Positions 50,508 through 60,151 of a stretch of 64,000 nt of DNA are shown here, piece by piece (within the stretch, counting starts at the first letter, position 1; every line of letters begins with the position of its first letter). This DNA is from Pseudomonadota bacterium (GTDB lineage: Bacteria > Pseudomonadota > Alphaproteobacteria > Dongiales > Dongiaceae). The notes under the pieces are model-generated. The model saw only the letters and a program-made list of their open reading frames with translations. It made no database searches and had not been told where the DNA came from. Both the position numbers and the translations under genes were made by a program. Location of the stretch: positions 702,313-766,312 of the forward strand of contig JAJYUT010000002.1 in the NCBI GenBank assembly GCA_021792365.1, read 5' to 3'.

Positions 50508-52136
50508 ATGGTCAATGCATCCGGCCGACCCTCCGAAGACTTCCTGAAATGTGCGCTCCTGGCGCATGTCCGTCAGGACTTCAACGCTCCGGTCAGCGCA
50601 ATCTTGGGGTATGCGGAGATCCTGATCGAGGATGCGCCCAAGCTTGGCCTGGAGCACTGTGCAGCCGATCTCGGAAAAATGTACCAGGCCGGTCTCGATC
50701 TTCAGAGGCTCGTCCACGACCTGCTCGATCCACATGCGCTGGCCAAATGGGGCGGAGAATCCGCCTACGACGATTTCAAGAGCAAGCTCCGCCACGATCT
50801 GCGGACTCCCCTCACCGCCCTCAAGGGCTATGGCGAAATGCTGCTGGAAGACGCCCAGGAGGCCTCGGCTGACACGTTCGTGGACGACCTCCAGAAATTG
50901 CTGAATGCAGCGAAGCGGCTACTGGCCCGCCTCGATGGCCTTGTCGAATTCGCCAGCGGAGCGAGCACAGAGCTCCCGATCGCCGGATCTGGCCAGTCAC
51001 TGCTGCCAGCACTGGAGCGGATCGCCCGCCCGCGTAGGGATGGGATCACCGCGAACAAGGCCGACGCCTATCGAATCCTGGTGGTCGACGATCATGAATC
51101 GAACCGCGACCTGCTCTCACGGCGGTTGACGCGCGACGCACATCATGTCGTCACGGCGGAAAGCGGAGAGGACGCGATTGATATGGTCGAGCGGGAGCCG
51201 TTCGATCTCATTCTCCTGGATCTCCTGATGCCCGGCATGAGTGGCTACGAGGTGCTCGAGCGTCTCAAATGCGATCCGCGCCACAGCGAGATCCCCGTGC
51301 TGATGATCTCCGCTCTCAACGAAATCGAGAGCGTCGTCCGGTGCATTGAGGCTGGCGCGGAGGACTATCTGGCCAAGCCATTCGATCCCGTTTTATTGCG
51401 CGCGCGCGTCAATGCGTGTCTCGAAAGGAAGTGGCTCCGCGACAGAGAGAAGGTCATCCTGCATCAGCTTCGGTTGGAAAAGGATCGATCCGATGCGCTG
51501 CTTCTCAACATCTTGCCGGAGCCGATCATCGCCCGCCTCAATCTTGGCGAAAGCACGATCGCCGACCATGTCGCGGACGCCACGATCCTGTTTGCCGACC
51601 TCGTTGGCTTCACCAGCCTCTCCGCGCGGCTCCCCGCGAACAGGCTCGTGCACCTCCTGAACATGCTGTTCTCCGATTTTGATCGATTGTCTGTCCGGTT
51701 CGGATTGGAGAAGATCAAGACGATCGGTGACGCCTATATGCTGGCCGGAGGCCTGCTCGCTCCATGTTCCGATCACGCCGAAGCGGTCGCGGACATGGCT
51801 CTGGCCATGCGTGATACCTCTCAGGAGGTGAGCCATCGGATCGGCGAACCGCTCCAGCTGCGCATCGGCATTCACACCGGCTCGGTCGTATCCGGTATCA
51901 TCGGCACACACAAATTCATCTTCGATGTCTGGGGCGACACCGTGAACACGGCGAGCCGGATGGAATCCCATGGCGCACCCAATGAGATCAACGTCTCCGC
52001 AGCCGCCTACATGAGATTGTGCGAGAAGTTCACTTTCGAATCTTGCGGCACGCTCGATTTGAAAGGCAAGGGACCAACGGAGGCATATTTCCTCCGGGGG
52101 CGCCGCAGCTCGCACGGCCGGCAGCTCGAATTGTGA
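50508..52136 (+). CDS. Two HisKA-like segments, receiver and adenylate cyclase domain in one protein
   Basis: 542 residues, cytoplasmic. Segment 1 (about 14-75) has H20 in LLAHVRQDFNAPVSAILGY; segment 2 (about 88-148) has H96 in LRHDLRTPLTALKGYGEML. Both resemble dimerisation/phosphoacceptor helices, but no HATPase domain follows either. A receiver domain (about 188-310) has D238 and K290. The class III cyclase domain (about 335-530) keeps metal-binding D364 and D408, adenine-selecting K404 and D473, and transition-state N480 and R484, so the product should be cAMP. The receiver probably gates the cyclase. It is the last gene of the cluster, 35 bases after the receiver gene. Confidence 0.9.
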   Translation: MVNASGRPSEDFLKCALLAHVRQDFNAPVSAILGYAEILIEDAPKLGLEHCAADLGKMYQAGLDLQRLVHDLLDPHALAKWGGESAYDDFKSKLRHDLRTPLTALKGYGEMLLEDAQEASADTFVDDLQKLLNAAKRLLARLDGLVEFASGASTELPIAGSGQSLLPALERIARPRRDGITANKADAYRILVVDDHESNRDLLSRRLTRDAHHVVTAESGEDAIDMVEREPFDLILLDLLMPGMSGYEVLERLKCDPRHSEIPVLMISALNEIESVVRCIEAGAEDYLAKPFDPVLLRARVNACLERKWLRDREKVILHQLRLEKDRSDALLLNILPEPIIARLNLGESTIADHVADATILFADLVGFTSLSARLPANRLVHLLNMLFSDFDRLSVRFGLEKIKTIGDAYMLAGGLLAPCSDHAEAVADMALAMRDTSQEVSHRIGEPLQLRIGIHTGSVVSGIIGTHKFIFDVWGDTVNTASRMESHGAPNEINVSAAAYMRLCEKFTFESCGTLDLKGKGPTEAYFLRGRRSSHGRQLEL

Positions 52137-52230
52137 TGCGTTGGAACGAGGATGCTTCGGGTTCTCAATGTGACCCGCACAAGAGGCATCGTGCTTGGAT
52201 GCTGATTCAGGATGAAGGACAAGTTCAGCA

Positions 52231-52761
52231 ATGATCAGAACGGACCTGACGGCTTTGACTCTCGGCTTTCTCTGCGCCTCTGCTGCGGCTTTGGCCCAGA
52301 CGCCACAACAAGATGCAGTGGCGACTTTCTTCAACCCGCAGGGTCAAGAGATCGGCAAGGCGATGCTCACACAGACAACGAGCGGTGTCTTGATCGAGAT
52401 CGATGTATCCAACATTGCCAATGGGGAGCATGGGTTCCATATCCATGAAACCGGCATCTGCGATGGCTCCGATGGTTTCAAGTCCGCTGGCGGCCATTTC
52501 GAGCCGGGCCAGCGTCAACACGGCTACCTGGCTGGACACGGCTCGCACGCTGGGGACATGCCCAACCAGTTTGCCGCTGCCGACGATAAGCTCCAGGCCC
52601 AGGTCCTGAACCCGAATGTCACGTTGGCTGATGGCCCGACGAGCGTATTGGATGCGGATGGTTCAGCCTTGGTTATTCATGCCGACCCGGACGATTACCG
52701 CAGCCAGCCGGCCGGCAATGCCGGCGACCGTATCGCTTGCGCCGTCATCGAGAAGCGGTAG
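52231..52761 (+). CDS. sodC: Periplasmic Cu/Zn superoxide dismutase
   Basis: 176 residues with a Sec signal (cleavage after ALA, about residue 22). All ligands are present: copper H70, H72, H89, H150; zinc H89, H97, H106, D109; and the disulfide pair C77-C170. It turns periplasmic superoxide into peroxide and oxygen. It follows the signalling cluster by 94 bases on the same strand and could be an output of it or merely a neighbour. Confidence 0.95.
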   Translation: MIRTDLTALTLGFLCASAAALAQTPQQDAVATFFNPQGQEIGKAMLTQTTSGVLIEIDVSNIANGEHGFHIHETGICDGSDGFKSAGGHFEPGQRQHGYLAGHGSHAGDMPNQFAAADDKLQAQVLNPNVTLADGPTSVLDADGSALVIHADPDDYRSQPAGNAGDRIACAVIEKR

Positions 52762-52895
52762 GGGACTCAGCAGCGACACGGCGATGGATAGCCTGGCGCT
52801 CGCGATCAAAGACGGCCGCAATGTGCGAGGCGGCAAGCGCGTCAGGCAGATGGGACGACCGGTCGGCATCGCGCCTGAGGATCGCGTCGCGAAGT

Positions 52896-52970
52896 TGGTA
52901 GCGCCGGGCGGATTTGAACCACCGACCAAGGGATTATGATTCCCCTGCTCTACCGCTGAGCTACGGCGCC
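52896..52970 (-). tRNA. tRNA-Met (CAU), elongator type
   Basis: The minus strand folds into a full cloverleaf: acceptor GGCGCCG/CGGCGCT with a G-U end pair, D arm GCTCAGCGGTAGAGC, anticodon loop ATCATAA with CAU at its centre, and T arm with GGTTCAAATCC. CCA is encoded. The acceptor start GGCGCCG differs from the C-A mismatch of initiator tRNAs, so it is the elongator Met type; an Ile2 tRNA with modified CAU is less likely. Confidence 0.92.
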
Positions 52971-52977
52971 ACCGGAA

Positions 52978-53000
52978 TGGCCGGCCTGGAGGGCCGGCCA
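52978..53000 (-). other. Perfect 9-bp hairpin in the tRNA leader
   Basis: TGGCCGGCC pairs with GGCCGGCCA around a five-base loop. It lies between the predicted tRNA promoter and the mature 5' end, so it would form in the precursor, eight bases before the acceptor stem. It could also serve as a terminator for the SCP2/mnmA unit upstream, although no T tract follows. Confidence 0.5.
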
Positions 53001-53015
53001 CAATGCGGAGGCAAG

Positions 53016-53044
53016 CATATAAAGGCAGCGAACCACCCCGTCAA
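53016..53044 (-). promoter_or_regulatory. Sigma-70 promoter of tRNA-Met
   Basis: On the minus strand TTGACG (53044-53039), 17 bases and TATATG (53021-53016) form a near-consensus promoter pointing at the tRNA. Transcription should begin near 53009, giving a leader of about 40 bases. Confidence 0.7.
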
Positions 53045-53072
53045 GGATAGTGCAAACCCTTGAATTACAGAC

Positions 53073-53381
53073 TTAATCCGCGAACATGGAGGTCAGCTTC
53101 AGGGCCACGCCCATGCTGCCCTCGACCTTGAGCTTGCCGGTCATGTAGGCGAGGGTCGGATCGAGGGCCCCGTCCACCAGCTTCCTGAGGTTCTCGGCCG
53201 AGATCCGGATCGTGGTGGTGGCGTCGGGCCGGTCCTCGTTGTCGATCGCCGGCGGGTGCTCCGTCCCGTCCCAGAAGATGACGCCCTCATCGTCCTCCAG
53301 CACGAACTTCACCTTGTAGCCGAGCTTCACGTTCTGCCCGGCGCGCCTTCGGATATCGTCGGTCAGCCCAGCCAGTTCCAT
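53073..53381 (-). CDS. SCP2 sterol-binding domain protein
   Basis: A 102-residue stand-alone SCP2 domain. The pattern YKVKFVLEDDEGVIFWDG, then ATTTIRISAENLRKLVDGALDPTLAYMTGKLKVEGSMGVALKL is typical, with the hydrophobic tunnel formed by the C-terminal helices. It probably carries fatty acyl chains or other lipids in the cytoplasm. It starts 12 bases after the mnmA stop and is likely co-transcribed. Confidence 0.9.
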   Translation of the reverse strand: MELAGLTDDIRRRAGQNVKLGYKVKFVLEDDEGVIFWDGTEHPPAIDNEDRPDATTTIRISAENLRKLVDGALDPTLAYMTGKLKVEGSMGVALKLTSMFAD

Positions 53382-53393
53382 GGCCCTCTCCCT

Positions 53394-54527
53394 TCAGGCG
53401 GCCCGGGCCGCCTGCTCGCGTTCGATCCAGCCGCCCCCGAGAACGCGGCTGCCCTGATAGAAGACGCAGGCCTGGCCCGGCGCGACGCCCAGTTGCGGCA
53501 CCAGCAGTTCGACCCGGGCGTGGCCGCCGGGCAGCAGCGAGACGATCGCCGGCCTGGGCTCGCTCATCGAGCGCAGCTTCACCTCGACCTCAACGTGCTC
53601 GGTCGGCTCGCCGGCGCCGCCCAGCCAGTTCACCTCGCGCAACGTGACGCTCGACTTCGCCAGCGCCGCCTTCGGCCCGACGAAGACGCGCCGAGTCTCC
53701 GGCTCAAGGCGCACGACATAGAGCGGCTCGCCGTTCTCGTTGAGATCGCCGAGGCCGAGGCCCTTGCGCTGCCCCACGGTGAAATGGATCAGGCCCTCGT
53801 GCCGGCCAAGTACGCGGCCGTCGAGATGCACCAGTTCGCCCGGCTCCGCCGCGCCGGGGCGCAAGCGCTCCACCACCTTGGCATAGCCTCCCGTCGGCAC
53901 GAAGCAGATGTCCTGGCTGTCCGGCTTGTCCGCCACCGCCAGCCCGAACTCCGCCGCGATGGCGCGCGTCTCGGTCTTCGGCAGATCGCCCAAGGGAAAG
54001 CGCAGGAAATCGAGCTGCTCCGGCGTGGTCGCGAACAGGAAATAGCTCTGGTCGCGCCTGGGATCGGCGCCGCGATGCAGCTCCGCACCGCGCGCGCCCG
54101 TCGCGCGCTTCACGTAATGGCCGGTCGCCAGCGCCTCCGCGCCGAGCTCGCGCGACTGCGCCAGCAGGTCGTGGAACTTGACCCGCTGGTTGCAGCGCAC
54201 GCAGGGGATCGGCGTCTCGCCCGCCAGATACGAATCCGCGAAATCCTGCATCACCGCGTCGGAGAAACGGCTCTCGTAATCGAGCACGTAATGCGGGATG
54301 CCGATCTTGTCCGCCGCCATGCGCGCGTCATAGATGTCCTGTCCCGCGCAGCATGCGCCCTTCTTCCCCACCGTCAGCCCGTGATCATAGAGCTGCAACG
54401 TGATGCCGACCACATCATAGCCCTCGCGCTTCAGCAGGGCGGCCGTGACCGAGCTGTCGACGCCGCCCGACATGGCGACGACGATTCGGGTATCCTCCGG
54501 CCGCTTGCTGAAACCGAGAGAGTTCAT
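53394..54527 (-). CDS. mnmA: tRNA-specific 2-thiouridylase MnmA
   Basis: 377 residues. The PP-loop SGGVDSS at 20-26 binds ATP, C109-x-x-C112 (IPCVRCNQ) holds the first catalytic cysteine, and the second is in [10 protein letters not shown]. The C-terminal barrel ([13 protein letters not shown] onwards) completes the family length. It thiolates U34 of Lys, Glu and Gln tRNAs using sulfur that starts at a cysteine desulfurase. Its position 107 bases downstream of the isc operon fits this sulfur link. A hairpin lies in that gap, so it may have partly independent expression. Confidence 0.95.
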   Translation of the reverse strand: MNSLGFSKRPEDTRIVVAMSGGVDSSVTAALLKREGYDVVGITLQLYDHGLTVGKKGACCAGQDIYDARMAADKIGIPHYVLDYESRFSDAVMQDFADSYLAGETPIPCVRCNQRVKFHDLLAQSRELGAEALATGHYVKRATGARGAELHRGADPRRDQSYFLFATTPEQLDFLRFPLGDLPKTETRAIAAEFGLAVADKPDSQDICFVPTGGYAKVVERLRPGAAEPGELVHLDGRVLGRHEGLIHFTVGQRKGLGLGDLNENGEPLYVVRLEPETRRVFVGPKAALAKSSVTLREVNWLGGAGEPTEHVEVEVKLRSMSEPRPAIVSLLPGGHARVELLVPQLGVAPGQACVFYQGSRVLGGGWIEREQAARAA

Positions 54528-54555
54528 GGATTGTCGTCACACCTTCCAATTCGTC

Positions 54556-54581
54556 ATGGCAAGGTTCATGGACCTTGCCAT
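54556..54581 (-). terminator. Perfect 10-bp hairpin between the hydrolase and mnmA genes
   Basis: ATGGCAAGGT pairs with ACCTTGCCAT around a six-base loop, 54 bases after the hydrolase stop and 29 bases before the mnmA start. There is no T tract. It may attenuate or stabilise the end of the isc transcript. Confidence 0.5.
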
Positions 54582-54618
54582 CCTACCCCGCCCCGCTATC
54601 TGGGCCAACTCGGTCCCA

Positions 54619-54642
54619 AGTTCAACGGCCTAGTTCAACGGC
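54619..54642. repeat. Tandem 13-base duplication at the end of the hydrolase gene
   Basis: AGTTCAACGGC occurs at 54619-54629 and again at 54632-54642, a 13-base period. The second copy contains the stop codon of the hydrolase gene. It looks like a small slippage duplication. Confidence 0.6.
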
Positions 54643-56074
54643 TTAGGATGTGGAACATCCGGGCATAGGGTGCCGGATCGACGCCCAGGCCGATCGCCGC
54701 CGAGAAATGGCCACGGTCCCGCACGAACAGGTTCTCCGGCGGTACGCGCCAACGCTCCGCCAGCATATGGCCGCCCACGGCCGGCGTGACATCGTCGCGC
54801 TGGCCAACCATGAGCACGATATTGGCGGGATCGATCGGCGGCTGCGGGCTGGCGTCGGTGATCGGCTCCAGGGCCGCGAAGTGCTCCGGCAGCCAGCCGT
54901 GCCGGCGCACCTCGTTGTCAATGTCCGCCATCTGGCCCAGCGAGGATTCGAGCGGCAGGGCGCTGACGCGCGCCGTCGAGGTTATCAGGAACAGGGCGTC
55001 CGGCCGGCATTCCCCCGGCCAGTCGCGCCAACGGCTGGCGGCGACCTGTGCGCTCAGGGCGCCGAGCGAGATGCCGCCGAGGGAGATCCTCCCCGGACCT
55101 TGCGCCCGGCACCAGGCGATCATCGCCGCATAGTCGCGCGCCGCGCGCACGAAATGCTGGATGCCGGAAACCGGCGGCTCGGCCAGGAAGCTCTCGCCGC
55201 CATAGAACCCGGCCTTGCAGCGCCGGTTGTGCCCCGGCCCGTCCGGCAGCACGATGCGCATGCCGAGCCGCGCCATGCTGAGGAAGCTGCGCGGCCCCTC
55301 CACCATCATCTCCGTCTCCATGGCGAGGCCATGGGCGAAGAAGAAAGTCGGCATTTCGGCCGGTCGCTGTTTGGGCTCGTAGATGTGGGCGTAGCAGGTG
55401 TCGGCGGGCTCATCGCCCACGCCCGGGCTCTCAAAGCGCAGCCAGTACTCGACCGCGTCGCCGTGATCAACCGCGCGGCTGCGCTCAAGCTGCGGCAGCG
55501 GATCAGGCACCGCGAACAAGGCATCGGCATCGGCCAGAACCTGTTTCAGCGCCTCGATCACGAGTTCCGGCTTGGGCGTGCGGTAGCGCACCGCCGGGAC
55601 GCGATGCTTCCTGGCGAAGGCGAGATAGCGGAAGCGGTTGGCAAGATAGGATTGCGCCGTCGACCGCCGCTCCTGCTCCGCCGCGCCCGGATCGCCGGCG
55701 GCGCCTTCAAACGCGATCGCGGCCCAGCGGGTCTCCGCCGCTTTCGAAGCGAGGTGCAGGCGATGGGTGGTGTTGAGCTTGCTCGTCAGCCGCGGCGGCA
55801 GGCCGGACAGCCCAAGCTGCCGCGCGAACTCCTCCACGGATGCGCCGCTGGCGGCCGCGGCGGCCCAGGCGCGCGAGGCCGGCAGCACGTGCCGGAAGCC
55901 CCAGAGGCAGACGGGATCGACCCATGGCCGTGCCAGCAGGGCGTGGAACCAGGAGCCGGTGCGCGGGAACTGGACCGTCTTGCGCAGGCCGGCCTCGAGC
56001 GCTTCGCCCGCGACCCTGTCGGCGAGCGGCGCCTTCACCCGCTCGGTGAGGGAGGTCTCGCTGGCGGGGCTCAC
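54635..56074 (-). CDS. Alpha/beta hydrolase coupled to iscX
   Basis: 479 residues from a GTG whose bases overlap the iscX stop (GTGA). The N-terminal 230 residues are a helical cap region of unknown role. The C-terminal hydrolase fold has FFFAHGLAMETEMM (oxyanion strand), the nucleophile elbow GGISLGALSA, VLMVGQRDDVTP (acid region) and a late His in RDRGHFSAAIG. The fold resembles ABHD18-like hydrolases, though I am not certain of the subfamily. Nothing in known iron-sulfur assembly calls for such an enzyme, so its coupling to iscX is notable. Confidence 0.82.
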   Translation of the reverse strand: MSPASETSLTERVKAPLADRVAGEALEAGLRKTVQFPRTGSWFHALLARPWVDPVCLWGFRHVLPASRAWAAAAASGASVEEFARQLGLSGLPPRLTSKLNTTHRLHLASKAAETRWAAIAFEGAAGDPGAAEQERRSTAQSYLANRFRYLAFARKHRVPAVRYRTPKPELVIEALKQVLADADALFAVPDPLPQLERSRAVDHGDAVEYWLRFESPGVGDEPADTCYAHIYEPKQRPAEMPTFFFAHGLAMETEMMVEGPRSFLSMARLGMRIVLPDGPGHNRRCKAGFYGGESFLAEPPVSGIQHFVRAARDYAAMIAWCRAQGPGRISLGGISLGALSAQVAASRWRDWPGECRPDALFLITSTARVSALPLESSLGQMADIDNEVRRHGWLPEHFAALEPITDASPQPPIDPANIVLMVGQRDDVTPAVGGHMLAERWRVPPENLFVRDRGHFSAAIGLGVDPAPYARMFHILSR

Positions 56075-56277
56075 CCGCGCTCCTCGATCCACGCGGCCTG
56101 GATGGCCTCGAGAATCTTCTCGTTCGACTTGTTCGGATCGTCTTGGAAATCCGGCAGCTCCTGGACCCACTTCCACAAGTCGGTGAACCGCAGGTTGATG
56201 ATGTCGACGTCCGGGTGCGCCTCCTCAAGCTCGATCGCGATGTCGTGGACGTCGGTCCAGCGCAGTTTCTTCGCCAT
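56071..56277 (-). CDS. iscX: Iron-sulfur assembly protein IscX
   Basis: 68 residues, the standard IscX size. The sequence LRWTDVHDIAIELEEAHPDVD, then LRFTDLWKWVQELPDFQDDP is diagnostic, with acidic patches that bind iron and IscS. IscX tunes desulfurase activity. It lies 35 bases after fdx and its stop overlaps the GTG of the hydrolase gene. Confidence 0.95.
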   Translation of the reverse strand: MAKKLRWTDVHDIAIELEEAHPDVDIINLRFTDLWKWVQELPDFQDDPNKSNEKILEAIQAAWIEERG

Positions 56278-56312
56278 GTCGTCGTCCAGCTCCGATACTT
56301 GTTCGGCGGCCG

Positions 56313-56648
56313 CTACTTGTCGACCATCATGTTGCGGGTGGCGGCCGGCAGGCTGACCGTCAAGCCATCCAGTTCTTCCGTCATCTTGATCTGGCAGCCG
56401 AGGCGCGACGTGTGCGTGAGGCCGAATGCGAGATCGAGCATGTCCTCCTCATCCTCGCTTGCGGTCTGCAGCACGTCGTACCATTCCGGATCGACGATCA
56501 CATGGCAGGTCGAGCAGGCCAGCGAGCCCTCGCACGCGCCTTCGAGATTGATGTTGTTGCGATGCGCGATTTCCAGCACCGAAAGCCCGACCGGCGCGTC
56601 GACCTCGACGCGGGCGCCATCGGGATTGATGAAGGTCATCTTAGGCAT
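56313..56648 (-). CDS. fdx: ISC-type [2Fe-2S] ferredoxin
   Basis: 111 residues, adrenodoxin-like. The cluster cysteines are C39, C45, C48 ([10 protein letters not shown]) and C85 (RLGC). It supplies electrons for cluster assembly on IscU. It lies 50 bases downstream of hscA. Confidence 0.95.
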   Translation of the reverse strand: MPKMTFINPDGARVEVDAPVGLSVLEIAHRNNINLEGACEGSLACSTCHVIVDPEWYDVLQTASEDEEDMLDLAFGLTHTSRLGCQIKMTEELDGLTVSLPAATRNMMVDK

Positions 56649-56698
56649 CTACTTGACTCCGTTCGGAATTCCGCAATTCACTGGGCCGCGCCAGTATT

Positions 56699-58620
<1,922 letters not shown>

Positions 58621-58624
<4 letters not shown>

Positions 58625-59271
58625 GCCGTACCCTGCTCCTGCTCAAGCGCAATACGGCGGGTGCGCGTCTCGTCGAGATACTTGCGCAAATACTTGAGGC
58701 GCGTCGTCAGGCGATTCGCCGCATCCAGATCGTCGCTTGCGAAGGCCTTGGATATCCCGGACAGGACGGCGATCGCATCGGCGCCGGCCTTGGCCTGCAG
58801 CTTCTCCACCTTCTCGATACTGGTCGCTTCCATCAGGGCTTCGCGGGCCTCCATCACTTCCATCAACAGTTCGGGATCACGCACCGTTTCTTCCTTGGAG
58901 ACGGACGCATCGACGCCCTTCAGGCTCAGCAGATAGGCCGCACGCCGCAGCGGGTCCTTGAGCGTTTCATAGGCCTGGTTGAGCGCGACCGCCTGCGCCT
59001 CGGCGAAGGCACGCTCCTTCGCGGGTCTGGTGGCGAAGCGGTCGGGATGGATGGCGCGCTGGAAACCGAGATAGCGCTTCTCGACCATGTCGACATCGGT
59101 GTCGAAATCCGGCTCGAGGCCGAGCCGGCGGAAATGGTCAAGCTGGGCCGGCTGCTGGATCGCCCCGCAGGTGTGGCAGAACAGGGCCTGCGCCGCCACC
59201 GGTCCCTTGCAGGACCAGCACGAAACAAAGGCAGCGCGCGCGGCGCGCGTATCGTCCGCTTGGGTCGGCAT
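58621..59271 (-). CDS. hscB: J-protein co-chaperone HscB with N-terminal Cys4 knuckle
   Basis: 216 residues. An N-terminal C18-x2-C21 and C32-x2-C35 pair forms a likely zinc knuckle, as in mitochondrial HSC20 and absent from the Escherichia coli protein. The J-domain follows with HPD at 75-77, then the three-helix C-terminal domain that holds IscU. The start is clear because the cysteine knuckle begins 17 residues in. It is part of the coupled run iscA-hscB-hscA. Confidence 0.95.
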
Positions 59272-59283
59272 CGTTATGCGACA

Positions 59284-59697
59284 TCAGACGTGGAAGGATT
59301 CGCCACAGCCGCAGCGGCCCTTCTCGTTGGGATTCCTGAAGACGAAGCCGGATTGCAGCTTCTCCTCGACGTAATCCATCTCGGTGCCCAGGATGAACAG
59401 GGTGGCCTTCGGATCGATCAGGACCGTCACGCCGTCCTGCTGCACCACCTCGTCCATCGGCCCCTTCTGGTCCGCGAACTCCAGCGTGTAGCTGAGCCCG
59501 GAGCAGCCCTTGGTCTTGACGCCGATGCGGATGCCGGCGGACGGCTTGCCCCGCTTGTCGAGCAGCGCCTGCACGCGCGCGACGGCAGCCGGCGTCAGGT
59601 TGATCGCCGCCGGCCGCGGGCGCGGGGCGCGCTTCGGCTTGACGTCGGGCGCGGCCGCCGCAGGCGTACCGTCCGGGATATTGGTGCCGGTGTCCAT
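59284..59697 (-). CDS. iscA: A-type iron-sulfur carrier IscA, with extended N-terminus
   Basis: 137 residues. The cluster cysteines are C65, C129 and C131 (KGCSGLSY and GRCGCGES), with the usual 63-residue spacing. The first 30 residues are rich in Ala, Pro and Lys and absent from the typical 107-residue IscA; they are probably disordered. The ATG at 59697 is chosen because the gene begins ten bases after iscU. IscA delivers clusters, mainly for [4Fe-4S] assembly. Confidence 0.93.
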   Translation of the reverse strand: MDTGTNIPDGTPAAAAPDVKPKRAPRPRPAAINLTPAAVARVQALLDKRGKPSAGIRIGVKTKGCSGLSYTLEFADQKGPMDEVVQQDGVTVLIDPKATLFILGTEMDYVEEKLQSGFVFRNPNEKGRCGCGESFHV

Positions 59698-59707
59698 GAT
59701 CCTGATG

Positions 59708-60115
59708 CTACTCCGCAGCCTGCTCGGCCGGCCTGTTGCCATGCTTCTCACGATAATCGCGGATCGCGGCCTTGATCGCGTCCTCGGCCAGGACCGAGCA
59801 ATGGATCTTCACCGGCGGCAGCGACAGGTGCTGCGCGATCATGGTGTTCTTGATCTGCTCGGCCTCGTCGAGGGTCTTGCCCTTCACCCACTCGGTCGCG
59901 AGCGAGGACGACGCGATCGCCGAGCCGCAGCCGAAGGTCTTGAACTTCGCGTCCTCGATCCGGCCATCGGGGCCGACCTTGATCTGCAGCTTCATCACGT
60001 CGCCGCAGGCCGGCGCGCCGACCAGGCCGGTGCCGACGCTCGTGTCACCCTTGTCCAGCGTGCCGACATTGCGCGGGTTCTCGTAGTGCTCGATCAGTTT
60101 TTCGCTATAGGCCAT
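59708..60115 (-). CDS. iscU: Iron-sulfur cluster scaffold IscU
   Basis: 135 residues. All functional residues are visible: C37, D39 (APACGDVM), C63 (FGCGSA), H105 and C106, with the HscA recognition loop LPPVK at 99-103. It builds [2Fe-2S] clusters with sulfur from IscS. The C-terminal eight residues (RPAEQAAE) are a short tail. It lies 36 bases after iscS. Confidence 0.96.
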   Translation of the reverse strand: MAYSEKLIEHYENPRNVGTLDKGDTSVGTGLVGAPACGDVMKLQIKVGPDGRIEDAKFKTFGCGSAIASSSLATEWVKGKTLDEAEQIKNTMIAQHLSLPPVKIHCSVLAEDAIKAAIRDYREKHGNRPAEQAAE

Positions 60116-60151
60116 GTGTGCTCTCCTGAATGCGATCGGTCCTGGGCTTCA

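Noticed and set aside
52616-52939. A plus-strand frame ending in PGGFEPPT
   Set aside because: This is the well-known false peptide read across a tRNA gene on the opposite strand.
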